Assembly (NCBI GenBank): GCA_032622095.1
Contig: CP136063.1
Coordinates: 63,253,897 to 63,317,896, forward strand
Reading direction: 5' to 3'
Source: Siphonodentalium dalli
Taxonomy: Eukaryota > Mollusca > Scaphopoda > Gadilida > Siphonodentaliidae
DNA length: 64,000 nt
Under the pieces are notes generated by a model. It was not told the origin of the DNA. It worked only from the letters and a program-made list of their open reading frames with translations, and made no database searches. Made by a program: the position numbers and the translations under genes. Shown in pieces: positions 23,116-34,310 of the stretch (the first letter of the stretch is position 1; every line of letters starts with the position of its first letter).

Positions 23116-23814
23116 AGGCCACTGGCACTACATCATGCTTGTACCGGTACCACAAATTCAATTTTGAGACAATATTTTGGTTATGGCCAGATGGCCAGGT
23201 AGCTGAGGTACTGTTCAATACTATAGTTGATCCGTTTCGTTATCGTAACTTAATTCTTACTGTTCCGGGAATTGAAATTTTGTTTGTCACATGAAATTCA
23301 GTCTTTTTCGATATTTGCGCACATCCATGCGGAAAAATCGGCGAATCTGATATATAAGTCCACAGTTTATCCGTTTGTAGCCAATACACCATTTCCTTCT
23401 GTCAATCCGCGTTGATTCGCGACAAAATTAACTCAAAACACCACAAGGAATTATCCGCGCTTCATTTTGAAGAACGGTATTAACTAAAAGTTAAGATTGT
23501 AATTTGGCTTCAGAAACGAAACGAAACGAATTTTGAAACACAATAATTGTATTCACTAATATTTTCCTGTTGGTATATGGTCTACTATAGTATATGCAAT
23601 CATTTATTTGAAATAATAAGTATCACTTAGAGAATAAGTTTTACTGATAATTAGAAATATCTTTATTTTGTATCCCTTTAATATTAAATAATGGCCCTGA
23701 AAATTGTTTGTTTGTCAGTTTAATGTTCACTAATTATAGCTAGGCTGTTAGATAAAGTATGATATTGCTTCATTTGTCCGGGGTAGTGTATTGTCATACT
23801 GTCATAATAAACTT
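23116..23814. other. Intergenic, no gene seen
   Basis: No gene or repeat structure recognised between the LINE remnant and the minisatellite. Confidence 0.5.
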
Positions 23815-25612
23815 CAAGTAATAAGGTAACTACTCGTCAATGATGCTTGAATACATAAATGATTAATAAGGTAACAACTACCCGTCAATGATCGACGTCT
23901 TAATATAGAAAGGTTTTATAAGGTAACTAACTACACGGCAATGGTACTTATTATAGAAGGTTAATAATTTAACTTCTTGTCAATGATGCTTTAATATAGA
24001 AAGGGTTAGTAAGGTAACTACCCGTCAATAATGCTTTAGTGTAGAAATGGTTACTAAGGTAACTACATGTCAATGATGCTTTAATAAAGAAAGGGTTAAT
24101 AAGATAAAGTTCTACACGTCAATGATGCTTAAATATAGAAAGGGCTAATAGGGTAACTACACGTCAATGATGTTTTAATATAGAAAGGGTTAATATGGTA
24201 ATTACACGCCAATGGTGCTTTAATATAGAAAGGGTTAATATGGTTACTACCGTCCATGATGCTTTAATATATAACTGGCTACTATGATAACTACATGTCA
24301 ATGATGCTTTATTGTAGAAAGGGTTAATAATGTAACTAATCACCAATGATACTCATTATAAAAAGGGTTAATAAGGTAACTACCTGTCAATTATTGCTTC
24401 AACGTAGAAAGGGTTAATAAGGTAATTACACGCCAATGGTGCTTTAACATAGAAAGGGTTAATATGGTAACTATCAGTCAATGATGCTTTAATATAGAAA
24501 GTGTTATAATATGGTAACTGCACGTCAATGATGCTTTGATACAAAAATGGTTAATAAGGAAGGTAATTACCCGTCAATGGCGCTTTAATATAGAAATGGT
24601 TTATAATGTAACTACTCACCAATGATACTTAGTATAGAAAGGGTTGTTTAATGTAACTACCTGTCAATTAATGCTTTAATATAGAAAGGGTTAATAATGT
24701 AACTACACGCCAATGATACTTAGTATAGAAAGGATTAGTAAGGTAACTACACGCAATGATACTTTAGTATATAGAGGGTTAATTAGGCAACTACCCGTCA
24801 ACGATGCTTTAATATAGAAAGGGTTAACATGGTAACTACACGTCAATGATATTTTAATAAAGAAAGGGCTAATAAGGTAACTACATGGCAATGCTGCTTT
24901 AATACAGAAATGGTTAATAAGGTAACTTCACGTCAATGATGCTTTAATATAGAAAGGGTTAATAGTGTAACAACTCACCAATGATACTTAGTATAGAACG
25001 GGTTAATAAGATAACTACCCAGCAATAATGATGCTTTAATATAGAAAGGGTTATAATAAGGTAACTACAAGTCAATGATGCTTTAATACATAAATGGTTA
25101 ATAAGATAACTACCCGCCAATGGCGCTTTAATATAGAAAGGGTTAATAATGCAACTACTCACCAATGATACTTAGTATAGAAAGGGTTAATAAGGTAACT
25201 ACCTGTCAATTAATGCTTTAATATAGAAAGGGTTAATAACGTAACTACACGCCAACGGTACTTAGTATAGAAAGGGTTAATAAGGTAACTATATACGACA
25301 ATGATACTTTGGTATATACAGAGTTAAGGAGCCAACTACCCGTCAATGATGCTATACTATAGAAAGGGTTAACATTGTAACTACACATCAATGATATTTT
25401 AATATAGAAAGGGTTAATAAGGTAACTTCACATCAATGGTGCTTTAATATAGAAAGAGTTAATAATGTAACTACTCACCAATGTTACTTAGAATAGAAAG
25501 GGTTAATAAGGTAACTAACTACCTGTCAATTAATGATTTAATATAGAATGGTTAATAAGGTAACTACACGCCAATGATGCTGTAATATAGAAAGGGTTAA
25601 TAATGTGACTTC
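23815..25612. repeat. 45-bp minisatellite, about 40 units
   Basis: Imperfect tandem units built from GGTAACTACACGTCAATGAT, then GCTTTAATATAGAAAGGGTTAATAA. Units vary by point changes and short indels, and some alternate with an ACTCACCAATGATACTTAGTATAG variant, which suggests a higher-order pattern in the second half. Open frames across it are repeat-driven. Confidence 0.92.
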
Positions 25613-25639
25613 AATGCAGATTGTACAGTTTAACAAAAT

Positions 25640-25946
25640 AGCACAGGTGTATATATCCGGGTGAACACTGTAGTAAATACCTGGGCGACACCCTGGTGTA
25701 AATACCTGGGTGTAAATACTCCGGATAACCTGGGTCTAAATACCCGGGTGTGACAGCGTCTTCTAAATTATATCCGTAAAAACCCGGGTAAACTGGGGTT
25801 TATACCTAACATATATAGAAAACACCTGGGTAAATCTATATAAATCCCTGATTTACCTGGGTGTAACCTGTGTGTGACCTGGGTGTTACCTGGGTGGAAC
25901 CAGGGTAAAACCTATATGTACCGGGGTATTCCTAGGTAAACACCAA
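25640..25946. repeat. Right subterminal CCTGGGT-rich zone of the 14-kb block
   Basis: Dispersed ACCTGGGT, ACCCGGGT and ACACCCAGG-like words on both strands, mirroring the left end but less regular. It leads directly into the right terminal repeat. Confidence 0.8.
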
Positions 25947-25976
25947 GATTTACCCAGGTACATTTTTATATGGGAT

Positions 25977-26275
25977 GTTATGATAAAGAACCCTCTCAAT
26001 ACTTTAGAATATAGAATGTAACTTCAAAATAACAAAAACCTTCTGAATAGCGAGGAATATAGAATCTTCGGAATAGCGAACCTTCGGTATAATGAACCTT
26101 GGGGATAGCGAACCTTCGGAATAGAGACATGTCGCCGTCCATACGTACTGACGTGATCATATATCCCAAGTTGGTCAAAAATACAGGCACTCCCATGAAA
26201 CATACATTTATCATTTTATAGATGGACGGGCGTGTTTTTGGTTGTCCATACGTACCGACGTAATCATATTATTAA
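25977..26275. repeat. Segment copy A, right part
   Basis: Aligns with 32340-32645 in copy B (ACTTTAGAATATAGAATG, CATGTCGCCGTCC, CGTACTGACGTGATC). It contains inverse copies of the CCGAAGGTTC motif. No gene. Confidence 0.85.
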
Positions 26276-26413
26276 TTATATTTCGAATATTTTCTGGTCT
26301 AAAAGGCGTGTTTGTTCAGCTAACGAACAATAGTGATTACTGTTGACAGAGACCAGAAATTTTATTGTACAATTTTGTCACAAACAAACGTCAATTATAC
26401 TCATTATCGCTTA
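26273..26413 (+). mobile_element. Family-A MITE, internal left fragment
   Basis: 140 bp matching the left-centre of the full copy (TTCTGGTCTAAAA, CAGCTAACGAACAA, TGTCACAAA). It ends at TCATTATCGCTTAT. Both terminal repeats are absent. Confidence 0.8.
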
Positions 26414-26745
26414 TCACAACCCAAAGTGTTGTTTTACGGTATTGCGTAAGCGACACAAGTATAGTTGTGGCGTCACTAATTTCTATAATCCGTCAGCATG
26501 AAAATATTGTTTTTACAACCGGGCGATTCAGACCTATGGGCCCCAGTGGTGGCCGCCATGTTGGAATAGAATTGACCAATTAATAAAACGAATTTATTTT
26601 TCATCTTCGATCAGCCTCCCCATATCAACACTATTAAATTTGAAAAACAAAATCAACCTTATTCAAAATTAAATGCTTAATGTGGATTTGGCTGACACGG
26701 GCGCATAGCATCGGCAAACCTCGCCAGATTCCACACCGTTACAGT
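26414..26745. other. Junction sequence between segment copies
   Basis: No gene recognised; the short open frame to 26583 has no domain. Confidence 0.5.
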
Positions 26746-27104
26746 TTGAAAATTACGTCCCCTTGCAGACCATAGCAACGTTGCAAATGATGATGTAATT
26801 TCGTTACAAAATGGTGGCGCTCTCTTATTTGCGAAATTTGAAATTGAATTGATTGTTATTGTTATCGCTCATATTTTAAATTAACAACGTTATCACAGCA
26901 CGCAAGCGTTAAGAACAAACGAGAAAGCACAAGCGACGATAGAACAACGAGCCCATTAGTGGAATGACTTTAGAGTCAAAGCAGTCAAAAGAAGAAGAAC
27001 AGCAACAACAACTTGTTTTGAACTTGAAGTTTAAAAGTGAAAATCAGTCAGACGGAACATATATTGCATGAATCCGGTACATCCTTCCTCCACTAGGCAT
27101 TTTG

Positions 27105-27590
27105 TAACAGTGTTACACATGTTACAAATGATTTAAAGTCCCAGTAAAAAACGCAGCCTATTTTATTTCTACCGTGTTCAGTGTAGCGACATGTTACAAC
27201 GTGTTACAAGTGTTACATTATTTCTGAGATACCAGAGAGACAGCTCGTAGACGGGTTTTACAAATGTTACAAATGATTTAAAGTCCCAGTAGAAAACCGC
27301 AACATATTTTATTCCTACTGTCTCATTGTAGCAACATGCTACAGAGCGTTACAAGTGTTACATTATTTCTGAGATACCAGAGAGACCGCTCGAAGACGGG
27401 TGTTACAAGTGTTACAAATGTTACAAATGATTTAAAGTCCCAGTAAAAAAACGCAGCATATTTTATTCCTACCGTCGCAGTGTAGCGACATGCTACACAG
27501 CTTTACATTTTATGAGATACCATAGAGACCGCTCGTAGACAGGTATTACAAGTGTTACAAATGTTATAAATTATTTAAAGTCCCCAGGAT
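27105..27590 (+). repeat. Tandem repeat, unit about 145-155 bp, 3.5 copies
   Basis: Units begin at about 27119, 27263, 27418 and 27558 with ATGTTACAAATGATTTAAAG. They continue through CGCAGCATATTTTATTCC, GTAGCGACATG and GAGATACCAGAGAGAC. Absent from copy A, so it expanded or inserted after the duplication. Confidence 0.85.
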
Positions 27591-29162
27591 GTTTTTGTTG
27601 TGTGGCAAAATGGAATCTCCTTTCTTCTCAAAAGGGGAAAAATGACCAGAGATAAACAAGACTTCAGGCTCAGCCTCACCCACTCACTGTGAATGTGACT
27701 CAGGTCAAAATACAATTACAGCCATCTACAGAGCAGTCGACACGCATATGTAACAAACATGTGAAGCCCAGTGAATTGGTGACTAACACAGTGAGTCATT
27801 TATCTTCTTGTTGAGTCAAGGAAAAGAAGAACATATCCCAATTCCACTTGGTCTCGGCACACTGCAGAGTTCGTGCAGTGACTGGTGAGAGGATATGCTT
27901 CCGGGCCAACTTTCCATCTGTGTGTATGAATTGTGTTTCCTGTGATGGCCACATCAAGTTAAATATAATAATTATAATGTACGGTGATTAGTTTTAGCAC
28001 TCTCACATATTAAATAATTCATGATTTTAACACTGTTCTCGATTTAAACCTTAAGCATTGAGCGGGAGCTTGATCAGCATGGCTGGCATATATATTAACT
28101 AGTGGCTATTTGTGGACAAATTATTAAATATAGCCCTGCGTACTTGCTAATGTCGACTTGACACATTTGGATTGGAATAATATGTATGCTAAACATAATA
28201 ATTCCAGGCCAACTTAGTTGAACAGTCACGACCTTCTAGTTATACATGTACATGACTAATGAAGCAGTCATATAAATGTTTAATCTAGTAGCATTTTCTC
28301 AGACCGTGCCATGAATATCTATGTATCTATGCCCGTCAAGAATGATATATTCCACCGTACAAAGTTTTTTTTCTGTTGCGATAGGGAAGTAACTAGTACA
28401 GTTAATAAATTATGAAATACCTTATATTAATAATATGTGTCATAGAATGAGAAGATCCAACTTTGAAATGGCAAGATTTAAGTGACTTTATCAGATGCCT
28501 AACAATAGTGTCAGCATGTGCCACATGATTAGTAATTTTAGATAAAATTCTCAACGATCATTAAGTTTTTTGGAATAGAGACATATATAGAATTAAATTG
28601 AAATATAATTAAATACAATTAAATTTCATCAATATTGTTAATTTCAGTCTAGGTCTCCGCTATCACTATTATTGACCATCCCAATGATTAGACATCTGAG
28701 AGTACGATATAAGCTCACAAAAGTCACGAACAAGCATGCAGTCTCGAGCTGGGACCACCCTTAATACTTGTTCCTCATCATCTACTTCACAGAATGGGTC
28801 ACCCCTAAGTAGTAACCGTATAGGAAACGCCCCGAACATACAACTATTGCACAATGACATCAGTTTGTTGGATCTAAATTATTTATCCACTCCAGCCCCA
28901 AAACAGTAGTCATTTGCCAAATTATCTCATTCCTTTTCGAAGTGCCTATCATCTACTGAAGTTGGATCCTACCACAGGCCATAAATTGTATCTCATTGAG
29001 TCAGTGTGCCCCATTCATGTAACTCGCTGAAAGTCAAGCATACATAAACCTCTATAAATAAATCATATGTGGCTATGTGAAATATGCAATAAATCCCCGT
29101 TTTCATAAAAATGTATTCAGTATTATATGTAAATTTATCCAATAAAGATATTTTTCCCTTAA

Positions 29163-29603
29163 AGGTCCTCAATCCGAATCAATAGTCCCCATATCATCAG
29201 ATTACAACAACAACAAGAATTTTTTGAAAAGCCGCTTCAGTTGACAGAATCGATTAATTGCTCGAAAATAATGCTAACCGCAGTCAATTATAGCATAAAA
29301 TTGAAAAATCCTGTAACTTATCAACTTTTTGCTCAAAGAATATTGCTGGTTTGTCAAACATCTGACACACAATAAAACCTCTTGATTTTAGAGTTATCCA
29401 TCTTCATCTGCAATTTGGTCAGAGAAAGTATTCTCGTCTGCTGTTTGCTGGGCCACTTAAAAATAAAAATTTGATATTGTAAAAATCGGTATCTGATCAC
29501 TCTGAGCTTTGATATTGTGGGTTCCTCGACTTGAATCAAATATTTTTCACCTTCGAAGTCAAGGAAATAGTAATCTGCGAGGGTTAATTCGGATTGAGTA
29601 CCT
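29163..29603 (+). mobile_element. Family-C MITE with its empty site visible
   Basis: A 441-bp element between TTAA copies (29159-29162 and 29604-29607), termini AGGTCCTCAATCCGAAT and the complement of AGGTACTCAATCCGAAT. The matching place in copy A (4977-4980) is a single uninterrupted TTAA with the same flanks. The element therefore inserted, or was precisely removed, at TTAA, as known for piggyBac-type elements. Confidence 0.93.
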
Positions 29604-30053
29604 TTAAAATTGCAAAAAATTAAATAATTTTGCCTTGAATATTGGTCGCGTGGCCAGATTCAACCTTCACCTGATGATTGCATTTTGAACAAATATAGTA
29701 ACATGTGCTATATGGCTAATATCTCTTGACTGGCGCCATGGTATTGGTCTGGAAATTAGAGAAATGTTAGAGGCTATATCTTACTCTGACCCATGTCTAA
29801 CTGTGTCTCACATCCTCTATATCTGGTGCTGCAACCTATTCTCGCGCAAATAGGTTTATTTGTACCTAATTATTCACATATGTTCATATTTTTTTTATTC
29901 TTTTAAATTTGTTTAAATCAAAATTTAGAAAAACTAACGCCATTATACACTCTGCCAGGGCACACTGAGTCACCACACCAAATTTCGTTGAAATATGGGC
30001 ACCAAAATTAACAAAGACATGTTGGTCTCAACTTTACTCCAGTCTTATAATAT

Positions 30054-31856
30054 ATATTTTGGGACTTCTGTTTGTCTGTTAGCTATGGCCGGGACAACGG
30101 CTGGACCGATTGAGCGCAAATTTCCAATCTGAGGTTAAAATTCCCGATTGAATGTTTACCGCCGTTTTGGAGAAGCTCCCAGCACTCATTCTCCAATCCC
30201 GCTGCCTCCGTCTTAGAATTGTGGCGGTTAATCGCGTGAGAGCTCTCTACGGTGTCGAGGTGGTTCCTTTTGATCAAAGTTCCGCCATCACCATTGTGAA
30301 CAAAGCCGCCAGAACATGTCTCAAATACGCACAATCCCTCCCAAAACGTCAACTAGGCTATCGCTAGGTCTACTTGGATTTCTACCAATTGAATATCAAC
30401 TGCATATCAAAATACTTTGCTTCCTGTGACGTCTTATACATCTACCGTTCGGCCATCAATTACCATTACGACTGTTTCTCCCGAAAGCACACCTGTACAG
30501 ACTATACAATCGCTCTAGTGAGGAAATGTTCTCCATATTAGCCAAATACGATCTTTTGAACTATTTGAACGGCTACCTGAACATTGGGGTCTTCCCAAAA
30601 CTGTCGACGTGGATAACTCCTGTGAAGGCAGCTATCAGGGGAACGTTCATTTCCTCGTGGCAGACCAAGTTTCGTCCGATCCATCCTTGCGAATTCCATG
30701 GAAAGTTCACCCTAATTCCCTATCAAACTGGGCAGTCTGGAAACTTCTCCATGGAAACGCTCACATGTTGAAAAATCTCAAAAACTTAGTACTGCTTCTC
30801 AACAGGACTACCTATACCAACAATTTAGTGTGTCATCTCTGCAGCGAAGTGTACTCGAACTAAATCGACCACGCCATGTTCGTATGCTCTTCTCCAGCCG
30901 CACTCATTATTAGAAACTCTTTTTGGGAAGGGATTATCTCTCGTTTCGGCATACCCGAATATTTTCACCTTGCGTCGTTAGCCAGAGATGACCTGGTAGC
31001 AACACTCCTCGGAAGTTCTCTGGAAACCCTAACAGAACACATATCTCACTGCCTCAAGGAACTAGTACTATATTCTGCGAAGTTCCTGTACGTTCTCAGC
31101 ACAATGATAAGGAATGGCGTACAGCAACCCGTGTCACGTCCATTGTAATTATCTTCTCAACACCCACGCATGTTGTAACGACTAACTTTAATATCTGTTG
31201 GACAAATAAGATTTTCCTGCAACAAAAGCTGCAGTGAACATACAAATGCATATATGCTTCACTCTCGTGGTTTCCAACACCTCTCCATACTTGTACATAA
31301 CGGCCCACCACACTGACCAGGGGAGCCCACTTTAATCCAACTGTATTTATATGTCATGTATATCGATCTCTCCTATACTTGGAGGTAATAAAGATATCTC
31401 TGATTGTCCGCCTATTGTGAACGGTCAGTAAGCCTGCTCGCTGATTGATTATTATTCAGGTGTGGGTGTCGAGTCGAGCATCAGCATGCTGTCGGTGTGC
31501 CTGTATGGGGTATGGGGTATGTATCGACCAAAGCCATGGGACGAATCCGGCCAGTTGCAGTCTGATTTCACACACGTTGCAGGTGTCATTTGATGAATTT
31601 TTCTTGATAACATTTGCCACTAATTTCTGCTGCTCTCTACACAAGGTCAAATCGGCTAAAACCTGACTTATTTCCACGGGTACTTTTGTCGGGTACTTTT
31701 GTCGGGTACTTTTATCCGGGAGTGTTTTTGGACGGGTCAAATCGTAACCTCGACCTGACCTTGACCTTCAAAATGGTCAATTCAAGGTCAAATCGCGCAA
31801 TTCGCCGAAAAGCAGAGGGGAAACAGCCCGGACGACGTCGGGTCCACCAGCTAGTA
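30054..31856 (+). mobile_element. 1.8-kb insertion with Helitron-like 3' end carrying a LINE fragment
   Basis: Copy A has an uninterrupted TA-rich stretch (5433-5450) where copy B has this insert. The right end carries an imperfect hairpin (CCCGGAC, GAC loop, GTCGGG) about 8 bp before CTAG and then T, which resembles a Helitron 3' terminus. The left start (TTTTGGGACTTCTGTTTGTC) is not the canonical TC. A 13-bp triplication (GGGTACTTTTGTC) lies at 31676-31715. Classification is uncertain. Confidence 0.55.
30152..31130 (+). pseudogene. LINE ORF2 C-terminal fragment inside the insertion
   Basis: Broken frames spell a LINE reverse-transcriptase C-terminus: RVRALYGVEVVPF, LGFLPIEYQLHIK (other frame), then a zinc-knuckle-like LVCHLCSEVYSN with later His and Cys (DHAMFVC). 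It has the same overall plan as the minus-strand LINE at 56940-58594 (LYGVELMCG.., CKVCNTTF). Several stops and shifts; no catalytic RT domain. Confidence 0.7.
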
Positions 31857-32647
31857 TGTATATATAAACAGTCCCATGAAACATGTATACATTTATTGAT
31901 GGACGTATCATGGGCTCTTCATACAGGATCGGGTTCATTATTCCGAAGGTTCCATATTCCGAAGGGTCGCTATTCCAACTTGAAAGGGTCTCATTCAGAA
32001 GGTTCGCTATTATGAAGGTTTGCTATTCTGGGCACATATAACCAGAAAAGATGGACAACTCTAATACCAAGTAGTTATTATTACCACGTTTTTACAGTTA
32101 TCCATCTTTATCTGGAAGACCGCCCGTTTGACCTCGTCCTTCTTTATGACGATCAGGCCCAGAAACAATAAAAATAGCAAACTGCTAAGATCGATATCTA
32201 ATTACTCTGAGCTTTGATGGGTGGGTTCGACAACTCTAATCAAATATTTTTTTCCCACCGAAGCCAGAGAAAGAGTAATTTAGGAGCGTCTTATCGGATT
32301 AAGTACCTTAAAGTTATTTCCTTCATAAAAGAGTCTTATGTTAAATCATCTCAGTACTTTAGAATATAGAATGAAACTTCAAAATAACAAGTTATAAAAA
32401 CCTTCTGAATATCGAGGAATATAGAGAACCTTGGGAATAGCGAAACTTCGGTATAATGAACCTTGGGAATAGCGAACCTTTCTACATAGAATGACATGTC
32501 GCCGTCCCAAGGTCCATGCGTACTGACGTGATCGTATATCACAAGTTGGCCAGAAATACAGGCACTCCTATGAAACATACATTTATCATTTTATAGATGG
32601 ACGTACGTATTTTGGGTTGTCCATACGTACTGACGTAATCATATTAT
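31857..32647. repeat. Duplicated segment, copy B (right part), uninterrupted
   Basis: Continues copy B through the sites that are filled in copy A. The Ngaro site is near 32163-32190 and the 14.26-kb block site is at 32338-32340. It includes a family-C MITE end (about 32175-32316) and the CCGAAGG motifs. No gene. Confidence 0.85.
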
Positions 32648-32917
32648 GTGTGGAACAAAACAATATAAAGAATCGATCCGGGACATTTGACTTTCGGTGC
32701 GTATCCATAGGAACAGCCCAGTGTTCTATATCGCAATATGGTATCATCCGAATGGTCTGTTTAAAAAATAGTAACATAAACGGTCCAGATTTAATATTCG
32801 AAATAAAATCAATATTAATTGATAGAAGCGTTTCCGGACAGGGATTTTCGGTTCATATCTATTATTTTATACATACGCAACTATTTAAAATTTATTATTT
32901 AAAGAGATAATCCATCT
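32648..32917 (+). mobile_element. Family-A MITE, right half
   Basis: 270 bp matching the right half of the full copy, ending AGATAATCCATCT followed by TTAA (32918-32921). The left half is missing; copy A ends with the left-centre part of the same element (26273-26413). Confidence 0.85.
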
Positions 32918-32921
32918 TTAA

Positions 32922-33993
32922 TTAATTTAATGTTTCAAATTATCAAATCCAAACTTTAAATAAATATTTAGTGAAAAACAAAATGAAATTCCAATTTTGC
33001 ACATGCAGCGAACAAATATTCAAAACCAAGATTCCAGCACGCTTATCGCAAACTTGAAACTAATCTAAAATTTACTGTGAACAAATGGATTGCCTCGAAT
33101 CTAAGTTTTTTGCAAAGTTGCAGCAAACAAACTAAATTTATTGCAAAGTTGCAACAAACAAAAAGTTTGCCGCAAAGATCTGCGAATATGTGCCGCACAT
33201 TTGCCGCTAACTTGCAACAAACAACCATTCCGATAAGGGTACACATGACATCATAACAGAAAACCATCATTGCAACTATGAAAAAAACTAAAGCAGAAAA
33301 ATTTAGTTTTACTGTTGAAGTAGCATCGCCTAATATACACACCTATTATAAGAAACCATATTTTGAAAAATAATGCCACGTCGAAGGAATAGAGGATCCA
33401 GTTATATTCCACACAAAGAGATGCCCTGTTTAGTAACAGTTCCTCTCTAAATGATACAAAAGACAATTCAACAAACTCATTAATGGACCTTCAGACACTT
33501 CTGGGTTTCCAAACCAACCCAAACACTCTTGTGGGAGTACTCCGGTTCATCAGTGATACAAACATTTCACTATAATGAAGCTTTAGCTTCATTCACTTAT
33601 GGAACTGTTCTTTTTACAGCACCATCTGACGTCATACACTCTGGAAACGGTGTACAGCACTAAAGTGGAATAAGCATTGAGGGCACAATTGCACCATCTA
33701 CCTTGGAGCTACCTTACAGAGCGAAGTCTCCTCTAAAGAACTTCGTAGACACACCAACCAACCAACGGATCCGTGTTTTTTGTCGATAATCTTCATCGTG
33801 TTGGTTACAACGGTGTGCATGGCATACATGTAGCTTGGCATTTTGTTGACTGTCGATGGTCACACAAGACCGTTCACTGTTTGAGATCCATTTGTTCGAC
33901 AGCAGTCTACACGTACGTCATCATCGGCGCGACGAAGAAAACAATCCTGGGGGAAAAGTGTACGTACATGTACTGATGTAGCCAATTCAGTCT
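32922..33993. other. Intergenic upstream of the zinc-finger array
   Basis: Contains a stretch rich in TTGCAACAAACAA/TTTGCCGCAAA words (33040-33230) and a near-perfect 20-bp palindrome (AATGAAGC centre, 33574-33593). A promoter for the finger gene may lie here, but no specific element was recognised. Confidence 0.45.
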
Positions 33994-34310
33994 GTGTACG
34001 AACACAATTTATGCTCTGCACGTCTACTGCCCTGGGTACATCCACTCTGTCGTCCGTACAAAACTGCCAAAAGCGAATCTACACCGGATACGCGTACGCA
34101 ACATGCGCATGATTTAATCTCTGAAAGTGCAACCGGTACTAGTATAATCCATACTGGTGACCGGCCATACATAATCCATACACGAGAGACTGGTATTCGG
34201 CCATATCAGTGCGATAATTGTGAGAAATCGTCCACTGACTCGAGCAAAATGATGAGATACAAGACGATACACACAGGAGATCGTTCACATCTCAAAAAAC
34301 ATTTTCTCAA
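33994..34310 (+). pseudogene. Degenerate 5' part of C2H2 zinc-finger array
   Basis: The frame opens with unfamiliar sequence, then shows eroded finger units: IIHTGDRP without a finger, and RPYQCDNCEKSSTDSSKMMRY in which the core Phe, Leu and first His are lost. The next finger has lost its Cys pair and runs out of frame (SHLKKHFLNWEL, where another frame gives TFSQLGALTTH). About 20 bp and the frame were lost at about 34288-34300, which separates it from the intact array. Confidence 0.7.

Larger units (their letters stand above)
11716..25976. mobile_element. 14.26-kb TIR-bounded block, possible giant DNA transposon
   Basis: The first 30 bases (11716-11745, starting ATCCCATATAAAAATGTACC) are exactly the reverse complement of the last 30 (25947-25976). 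The outer flanks, GAGTCTT on the left and GTTATGATAAAG on the right, are contiguous in the related copy-B segment at 32331-32345 with a single AT, so AT looks like a 2-bp target duplication. Both subterminal zones are crowded with ACCCAGGT/ACCTGGGT octamers. The interior holds nested MITEs, a LINE fragment and a minisatellite, and no transposase was seen. A 2-bp AT duplication would fit ISL2EU-like elements, but that assignment is tentative. Confidence 0.65.
26746..30053. repeat. Duplicated segment, copy B (left part)
   Basis: Aligns with 2919-5435: ATTACGTCCCC start, CATAGCAACGTTG box, TTCAGGCTCAGCCTCACCC, CCTGCGTACTTGCTA, CACTCTGCCAGGGCAC. It differs by a tandem repeat (27105-27590), a MITE (29163-29603) and a 32-bp inverted stretch (28762-28793). 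No intact gene. Confidence 0.85.

Noticed and set aside
24164-25165. Minus-strand frames of about 60 codons with similar peptides
   Set aside because: Produced by the 45-bp minisatellite, whose unit is a multiple of three.
23815-25612. CRISPR-like array
   Set aside because: The units are wholly repetitive with no unique spacers, and the sequence is eukaryotic.
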